Origin: Sphingobacterium bovisgrunnientis
Lineage (GTDB): Bacteria; Bacteroidota; Bacteroidia; Sphingobacteriales; Sphingobacteriaceae
DNA: 64,000 nucleotides
Direction: 5' to 3'
Assembly: GCF_009829085.1 (NCBI RefSeq)
Contig: NZ_WUQY01000006.1
Location: forward strand, 1-64,000
The translations under genes were made by a program, and so were the position numbers. The notes under the pieces are model-generated. The model saw nothing but the letters and a program-made list of their open reading frames with translations. It was not told the origin of the DNA and searched no databases. Below, piece after piece: positions 59,068-64,000 of this stretch (position 1 is the first letter of the stretch; the number at the start of each line of letters is the position of its first letter).

Positions 59068-59532
59068 TTAAGAAACTGTAATTTCATATTGACGACCTTC
59101 TAAAGCCGCTTTAGAATCCATTTGTCTTCCAATTAATGCGCCAATGCCAAGTCCAATGGGCAATCCAATACCTAAGAATGCCATATTTTTTGTAATCAAA
59201 CCTATTATTACACCTAATGAAATCCCGAATGCACTCATTCCTATCGCAAGCCATCGCTTGCTGTAATATCCTACAGGAACGATTTTAACATCTTGTTCTA
59301 TGATATCAACAATTTCGTTTTCAGTAAGGGTGATTAGACGATAAAGTGCACCATTAATTTTAGTTGATGAATTAAGTGCTTTGATTTTATCATTTATTTT
59401 ATTCGTAGCAACTTCAGATAGCGGCTTAATCTGCGCTATTTTAAGTATGCTCTGTAATCGGTTGTATGCTTGAGTTAATTTGTCATCAGGCATACTGTCC
59501 GTTTGTTTGGGTTGTAATTGGAATAAATTCAT
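59068..59532 (-). CDS. Glycine-zipper membrane protein, 154 aa
   Basis: A 154-residue protein of unknown family. The N-terminal 90 residues are soluble and helical (LTQAYNRLQSILKIAQIKPL). Two close hydrophobic segments with glycine-zipper character follow (WLAIGMSAFGISLGVIIGLI and FLGIGLPIGLGIGALIGRQM). The short tail is KAALEGRQYEITVS. This suggests a membrane-embedded helical hairpin. It stands alone between an AT-rich gap and a terminator. Confidence 0.65.
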   Translation of the reverse strand: MNLFQLQPKQTDSMPDDKLTQAYNRLQSILKIAQIKPLSEVATNKINDKIKALNSSTKINGALYRLITLTENEIVDIIEQDVKIVPVGYYSKRWLAIGMSAFGISLGVIIGLITKNMAFLGIGLPIGLGIGALIGRQMDSKAALEGRQYEITVS

Positions 59533-59920
59533 ATTAACTGCGTTGTTAAAGGTTAAAAAAAGTAGATGTTGTAATAATTTACAATTGCAAAATTTACTAT
59601 ATATAAATATATGAAATAAAGTCTATCAACTGGGTATGTAATACCTAATTATAGGTATTGTTACAATAAATTTATATATACCTACAATATTTTAACGTAA
59701 AAATACCTTAAGTTGCTACAATATTTTGTATTAATATTTACTACTAATTTTAATGACGCAAAATACTTTCCTTCTGGGATACATTAGAACTATTAAATCC
59801 ATTCATTTAAATCACCCAAATCCTTACTATTATTTATGTTTTTTGTTTTTTGTTTTCAAAAGGAAATCCTAGTCATATTCGGTGATTATAATTGATTATT
59901 AATAATTTGAATAAATTTTT
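59533..59920. other. AT-rich intergenic region with short palindrome
   Basis: No gene is seen in this 388-bp gap. A perfect 7-bp-arm palindrome (atacctaattataggtat, 59641-59658) lies in its middle, and the phrase tacaatatttt occurs twice (near 59683 and 59718). These could be operator elements for the glycine-zipper gene, which starts at 59532 on the minus strand. Otherwise nothing is recognisable. Confidence 0.4.
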
Positions 59921-60715
59921 TTATTTAATCTTCCACATGATTTTCATTACACGTTCAAATAGTTGTGTTCCAAAAATACGTTTAAAAGTTACAGAGGAAG
60001 TTTGAGAAAATTTTCCAACAGTATAACGTGCTTTTAACTTGTTTTTTGAAAGTAGAGAAGTAATTAAATTGGCAATTCTTACAGGATCTGCGCCATTATT
60101 TTCCTCTGTAGCGTAAATATCTAAAATTCTTTCAAATTGCATTTTATAGGCTGAGTCAATATGAGGGGTTATCTTTCTATTGTAGGTAATATTTGTGCGA
60201 AAATCACCTGGATTGATATTACAAACTTGAATTTTGAAAGGTGATAATTCTAAACGCAAAGCGTCGGTAAAACCTTCCAAAGCATATTTACTAGCGGAAT
60301 AGTGTGCTTGAAAAGGCATCCCAATTTGTCCAGCTAGCGAGCATATATTGATAATTTTTCCTTTATTATTCGCTCTGAAATGTGGGAGGAACTTTTGCGT
60401 GAGACGTACAACACCAAAATAGTTCGTATCTATTTGCTGCTTTGCTTCCTCAATAGTTATGTTCTCCACAGGTCCAGAAATAACATATCCTGCATTGTTG
60501 ATTAGCACATCCACTTGCTGAAATCGCTGAAAAATTTGTTCAATAAATTTCTCTACCGAAGAATTATCCGTTACATCTAGTTTTAGCAATTCAAAATTAT
60601 CAAAACGCCCTTCCTTGTAACGACTCGTGCCTAGCACCTGATGACCAACCTTAGCGAGGTGATTAGCAACAGCTTTACCTATTCCGGATGAAGCACCGGT
60701 AATGACGATATTCAT
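59921..60715 (-). CDS. Short-chain dehydrogenase/reductase
   Basis: A classical SDR of 264 residues. The cofactor motif TGASSGIGKAVANHLAK is at the N-terminus; the Asp in LLKLDVTDNSS and NNAG in VDVLINNAGYVISGP follow. The catalytic Ser-Tyr-Lys set is in NICSLAGQIGMPFQAHYSAS and YSASKYALEGF. The Arg in GTSRYKEGR suggests NADPH preference. The substrate is unknown. The PaiB-type gene lies 53 bp upstream on the same strand. Confidence 0.92.
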   Translation of the reverse strand: MNIVITGASSGIGKAVANHLAKVGHQVLGTSRYKEGRFDNFELLKLDVTDNSSVEKFIEQIFQRFQQVDVLINNAGYVISGPVENITIEEAKQQIDTNYFGVVRLTQKFLPHFRANNKGKIINICSLAGQIGMPFQAHYSASKYALEGFTDALRLELSPFKIQVCNINPGDFRTNITYNRKITPHIDSAYKMQFERILDIYATEENNGADPVRIANLITSLLSKNKLKARYTVGKFSQTSSVTFKRIFGTQLFERVMKIMWKIK

Positions 60716-60768
60716 AGTTGTGGGCGATTGATTTACTTAAATTTAACCAAAGAATTTTATATATCAGA

Positions 60769-61383
60769 TTAAAGTTTGCTAGCTTTTAAAATATATTTCG
60801 CTAAATCTTTTTCAGTTTGTATTTCGCTGTTTTCTAAATGCTGAACTATCCTGCCAATTACCTCTTGAGATTTATTTTGACTTAGTTTTTGTTGTCCTTG
60901 CACTTCTGTAACTTCTAATTCAAATGCAACAATACCTTTTAGCATGCCTTGAATATATTTTTCTGAAAAACTTTTCCATTGTTCGTAATAATCTTTTTCG
61001 TAAAAATGGATCATGTCTTCCAAAGCTTGCATTTTTTCATCTGTAGTATGAAGAATCTTAGCTTTTCCGTAGACATGTACTGAAATATAATCCCAAGTAG
61101 GAACACTTTCCAATTTGTCGTAATGTGATGGCGAAATATAGGCATGAGGTTCAGAAAAAATAACTAACGAAATAGTATCTTCTATATAATTCACCTGTTC
61201 ATTTGCTATAGCAAAATGTGCAGAAAGAATTAGTTTATCCTCTCTTTGTTTAATAACAAATGGCAATTGTGTAGCAATCGGGATATTATTCTTAGTAGTA
61301 ATGATAGTAGCAAAGCTAAATCTTTGCATGAAGTCGAGTAACTCTGTCTTATCTGTTAGCTGAAATTTGGAAGGAACGTACAT
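60769..61383 (-). CDS. FMN-binding negative transcriptional regulator (PaiB family)
   Basis: A 204-residue member of the PaiB family, split-barrel flavin-binding proteins. The N-terminal MYVPSKFQLTDKTELLDFMQ and PIATQLPFVIKQ are conserved, as are ISPSHYDKLESVPTWDYISV and VHVYGKAKIL. Bacillus PaiB is linked to repression of sporulation and degradative genes; the role in this organism is unknown. It is followed by the SDR gene, so the two may be one unit. Confidence 0.92.
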   Translation of the reverse strand: MYVPSKFQLTDKTELLDFMQRFSFATIITTKNNIPIATQLPFVIKQREDKLILSAHFAIANEQVNYIEDTISLVIFSEPHAYISPSHYDKLESVPTWDYISVHVYGKAKILHTTDEKMQALEDMIHFYEKDYYEQWKSFSEKYIQGMLKGIVAFELEVTEVQGQQKLSQNKSQEVIGRIVQHLENSEIQTEKDLAKYILKASKL

Positions 61384-61508
61384 TTTGCTTTTGAATATGG
61401 GATTTACGTGTATATCTATTCTGAATCTAATTTTTTATTATTTAATTGAATATCAAGATATTAAAAGTTTAGTGAATTTAATTTTATACTGAATTTTCAA
61501 TTTATTAA

Positions 61509-62480
61509 TTACCAGTTTGATCTATCTAAGTTGTACCAATAGGTTTCCTCGTTGTCAAAATCAAATGATTCTTGATAAATAAATCCAAGTTTATGCAGGA
61601 CATTTTTAGAGCTTTCATTTTGTGGGTGAACAATAGAATATATCTTATCCACGTTCAAATTCTTAAAACCATAATCCAATACTGCTCTTGCAGTTTCAGT
61701 CGCAATACCCTTTCCCCAATATTTCCTAATTATCCTATAACCCAAATCATAATAATTTTGATGTTTATTCACCATTTCGGTTACTAATTTCAAGCCTGTC
61801 CATCCTACAAAATTGTTTGTGTTTTTTTCAATTATTGCCCAACGTCCAATACCATTAACCAGATATTGATTTCTGATAAACTGTATTACTTCTGCAATCT
61901 GTTCTTTATTTTTCACAGGCTCATTTCCTAAATACCGATGCACATCTGCATCACTATCCAATTCAAAAAGACCATCTAAATCACTAGGTATTATTTCGCG
62001 TAGTATGAATCGTGAAGTTTCAGCAGACACTTTCACCGGACTTTTTATTTTTACAGCTTTTAAAACTTCATTATCAATTCGCAGATTATATAAAACTTCA
62101 AAGCCTTTGTTTTGATAAAATGCGAGTGGGGATTTATATACTTCTCCATTTGCTTTAAGATCGTTATCATGATCGATTACCCAACCATAAAATTCTCCTA
62201 ATTCAAATTTGAGCTTTTCTATTAATAAAGTGCCTAATCCTTTGTCTTTATGCTCATCCTTAACAATAATTGAAAATCGTGTTTCGTTTTCCTTATCGAA
62301 AGCAACCGCCCATGCTAAAATTTGGTTATTTTCTTCAATAAGATAATGATTATAGTTTTGCACATCAATCAATAGCAGTTCAAATCTATTTTGAAGTTTG
62401 ATCGGATACTCTGCATTCCAAAGTTTTATGATTTGATCAAATTGTGTTTGACTCAATGTCTTTGTTATATGTATTTCCAT
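61509..62480 (-). CDS. Double GNAT-domain acetyltransferase
   Basis: A 323-residue protein with two consecutive GNAT folds. The first (about residues 1-150) has VKDEHKDKGLGTLLIEKLKF, a typical acetyl-CoA loop, and ends near FYQNKGFEVLYNLRI. The second (about 158-323) is RimJ/RimL-like: RFILREIIPSDLDGLFELD, LGYRIIRKYWGKGIATETAR and HPQNESSKNVLHKLGFI. The frame is uninterrupted, so it is a natural fusion. Substrates are unknown; N-terminal or small-amine acetylation is possible. Confidence 0.9.
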   Translation of the reverse strand: MEIHITKTLSQTQFDQIIKLWNAEYPIKLQNRFELLLIDVQNYNHYLIEENNQILAWAVAFDKENETRFSIIVKDEHKDKGLGTLLIEKLKFELGEFYGWVIDHDNDLKANGEVYKSPLAFYQNKGFEVLYNLRIDNEVLKAVKIKSPVKVSAETSRFILREIIPSDLDGLFELDSDADVHRYLGNEPVKNKEQIAEVIQFIRNQYLVNGIGRWAIIEKNTNNFVGWTGLKLVTEMVNKHQNYYDLGYRIIRKYWGKGIATETARAVLDYGFKNLNVDKIYSIVHPQNESSKNVLHKLGFIYQESFDFDNEETYWYNLDRSNW

Positions 62481-62750
62481 AATAAGAAATTTCTAAATCA
62501 ATATGATTTCTGTTTTTGAAGACAGCAGGATGTTATAATTTTAATAAATATCTGAAATTCAATAGTAATAATACAATAATAATAGCTCAAAGTATTGCCG
62601 TAATAGAATGTCTACTTTTGTGGATATGCCTGACAATTTATCAATTAGCCAATCCTAATAAAACAACAAACTTCGCTTAAATCGGCTTAAACGAGGTCGA
62701 ATATTTTTAATTTTTAACTTTTTGAAGGAGTTGTGAAACAGTTAACCCCT
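62481..62750. other. Intergenic stretch before the frameshifted gene
   Basis: About 270 bp of AT-rich DNA between the GNAT gene start and the end of the broken gene on the same strand. I see no gene, no strong hairpin and no match to the dispersed repeats. Confidence 0.4.
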
Positions 62751-63220
62751 TTAGCGGAAGTATTTTATTTCTTCAATATTATTTCCTGCTGTTTCAACAA
62801 TAATTTCATCGCTAAATTCCAAAGAATGCATTCTTCCAATTCCTCCTTCAGGTTTCAGTTGGAAAAAATACTCAAGAAAGTAATCTCATAAACTCATCCG
62901 AAATTTCTAAATTTATGGTACGGACTAAATTTTCGTCAATGAATAAAATTGCCTTCATTTTGATTCTATTTAATAATTCTAAATCTGTAGTTAGAATCCA
63001 TAAAGAATTTTTGATTAGATTATGATTGAATAAATTCAAATTATCTAAATTATCATCAAATAATACTAAAACTTTTTTCTCAAAATTTTCATTTTTAGCT
63101 TCAATAACTTTTCCAGTTTTTCCAATTAAAACCCAATAATTTTCTGTTTCATCTAAATTAGAATTATTTGAATTTGTACCTAAAAATGATTTTTAATTTA
63201 ACTCTTTGATTTTCTAACAT
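62751..63220 (-). pseudogene. Frameshifted gene for a 155-aa hypothetical protein
   Basis: Minus-strand coding sequence in three frame segments. ATG 63220 gives MLENQRVKLK; one extra A in a run of five (about 63190-63194) shifts the frame. The next 106 codons are open (SFLGTNSNNSNLDETENYW through NLEISDEFMRLLS) to TGA at 62874-62872. One extra T there shifts to EYFFQLKPEGGIGRMHSLEF and on to TAA at 62753-62751. Removing the two bases leaves 468 nt, exactly 156 codons. Asn/Leu/Asp-rich; the family is not recognised. Either a true pseudogene or two sequencing errors. Confidence 0.78.
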
Positions 63221-63332
63221 TGATTTGAAAAAAAATACCAACATTATGATACACGCAATTTGAGCTTTTTCTTAGAAGTGTATAATTGCTTGTATATTGT
63301 TGTATTATAATTGTTTGTGTATATTGGTCTTG

Positions 63333-63390
63333 TTGCGCATTTCAGATAATGAGACATAAATTGGGAATTATCTTTATTTGAAATGCGCAA
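63333..63390. repeat. Long inverted repeat near the kdsB stop
   Basis: Perfect 12-bp arms ttgcgcatttca (63333-63344) and tgaaatgcgcaa (63379-63390), with an inner 6-bp pair gataat/attatc. There is no T-tract on either strand. It begins eight bases past the kdsB stop and could protect mRNA 3' ends, act as a weak terminator or be a small mobile-type palindrome. Confidence 0.75.
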
Positions 63391-63397
63391 TAGTATT

Positions 63398-64000
63398 TTA
63401 TAGATTAAAGTACTTGTTTAATACCTGTTTAAGATCTTCCGGAGTGTCTATCGCATCATTTGAATGGCTAGAAATAGCGGTTTGAATTTTGTAGCCATGG
63501 TCTATCCAGCGCAATTGCTCGAGCGCTTCCATAGTTTCCAGATCGGATAGGGGTAGAGCTGTCAATTGTTGTAAGATATCAGTACGGTATCCGTAGATAC
63601 CGATGTGGTTGTAATACGGTCTGTGCGCGAGCCATTCATTGGATTTTATACCCCGCAAAAATGGAACTGCCTGTCTCGAGAAATAAATGGCTTCACCTTT
63701 ACGGTTTAAGACTACTTTGGGTTTGTTTTCGTTGAAAAGTTCAACTTCTGTTTCTACTCGACGGATCAACGTCGCAATTTCGGTATCTGATTTTTCAAAA
63801 CATGAAGCTAGCAAATCAATCTGTTGAGGATCAATAAAAGGTTCGTCACCTTGAATATTGATGGCGACATCGAAACCAACTAAACTTCCTGCTACCTCTG
63901 CACAACGGTCTGTGCCCGATTGGTGCTCGTTGCTTGTCATAATCACATTGCCAGCGAAACCTTTGACATGGTCATATATACGTTGATCATCCGTAGCGAC
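63398..64000 (-). CDS. kdsB: 3-deoxy-manno-octulosonate cytidylyltransferase (partial, 5' end outside window)
   Basis: KdsB activates Kdo as CMP-Kdo, the donor for lipid A core assembly. The visible 200 codons begin inside VATDDQRIYDHVKGF at the window edge. Family motifs are MTSNEHQSGTDRCAEVA, VAINIQGDEPFIDPQQIDLL and the C-terminal LEQLRWIDHGYKIQTAIS. The 5' part lies to the right of position 64000. With kdsD and kdsA in this window, three Kdo genes occur at three nearby loci. Confidence 0.95.
   Translation of the reverse strand, partial: VATDDQRIYDHVKGFAGNVIMTSNEHQSGTDRCAEVAGSLVGFDVAINIQGDEPFIDPQQIDLLASCFEKSDTEIATLIRRVETEVELFNENKPKVVLNRKGEAIYFSRQAVPFLRGIKSNEWLAHRPYYNHIGIYGYRTDILQQLTALPLSDLETMEALEQLRWIDHGYKIQTAISSHSNDAIDTPEDLKQVLNKYFNL

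Overview
The window looks like chromosome from an AT-rich member of the Bacteroidota, most likely Sphingobacteriaceae (Sphingobacterium/Pedobacter-like). Evidence: Bacteroidota-type promoters (TTG, about 20 nt, TAnnTTTG) before ssrA and rpmE2; few Shine-Dalgarno sites; family-typical genes (DUF3276 PurA-like protein, DUF1573 protein, lysyl-tRNA synthetase with an extra C-terminal domain, long PurF-like amidotransferase, futalosine-pathway MqnC, GlmU-like left-handed beta-helix protein); and a tmRNA tag ending YALAA. The genus call is inference.

Layout. 1-2160: structured intergenic repeat, then a solo IS66-type insertion sequence with 14-bp terminal inverted repeats. 2160-9130: small unknown proteins, an exported MG2/plug-domain protein, a GH43 glycosidase, PpnP and a VF530 protein. 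9230-15150: FAD monooxygenase with an N-terminal CxxCxGxG zinc-finger-like segment, Rieske protein, tmRNA, methyltransferase, lipoprotein, YgiD-like dioxygenase and AraC regulator. 15390-22320: Amt, PurF-like enzyme, YchJ, lipocalin-like protein, LysS, L31. 22385-27000: apparent operon glmU-like/tpiA/prmA/mpl, then an XRE regulator. 27080-32210 (minus): tiny acidic protein, ScpB, MqnC, aminotransferase, DUF1573 protein, KdsD. 32300-38550 (plus): RecQ-KdsA pair, AGCS symporter, NhaC antiporter. 38700-42750: Gfo/Idh/MocA pseudogene, DUF389 membrane protein, and a small gene followed by a 21-bp-period repeat array and a dead duplicate of that gene. 42870-45530: purH and purN separated by a dense repeat cluster. 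45610-49720: four-gene minus-strand operon (LiaF-like sensor partner, LytS-type kinase, LytTR regulator, serine hydrolase) with three candidate LytTR half-sites at exact 21-bp spacing upstream. 49960-56030: DUF3276, DPP4-type peptidase, membrane protein-dxr-rseP. 56090-62480 (minus): single-domain stress/acclimation-type proteins (DUF4180, AHSA1, RibD-like, MmcQ, DUF1801, DinB, SDR, PaiB, double GNAT). 62750-64000: a twice-frameshifted gene and the 3' part of kdsB.

How genes fit together: kdsD, kdsA and kdsB supply three of the four steps to CMP-Kdo for lipopolysaccharide; mpl recycles murein peptides; dxr feeds isoprenoids and mqnC menaquinone; purF-like, purN and purH serve purine synthesis. 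The LiaF-like/LytS/LytTR set looks like a Bacteroidota counterpart of a cell-envelope stress module.

I see no CRISPR array, prophage, integrative element or recognisable defence island. The most unusual signals are non-coding: a four-copy dispersed repeat with compensatory base changes in nested stems, the 21-bp array beside a decayed gene duplicate, and the triple LytTR-like site. Three protein genes or remnants are broken by nonsense or frameshift changes.
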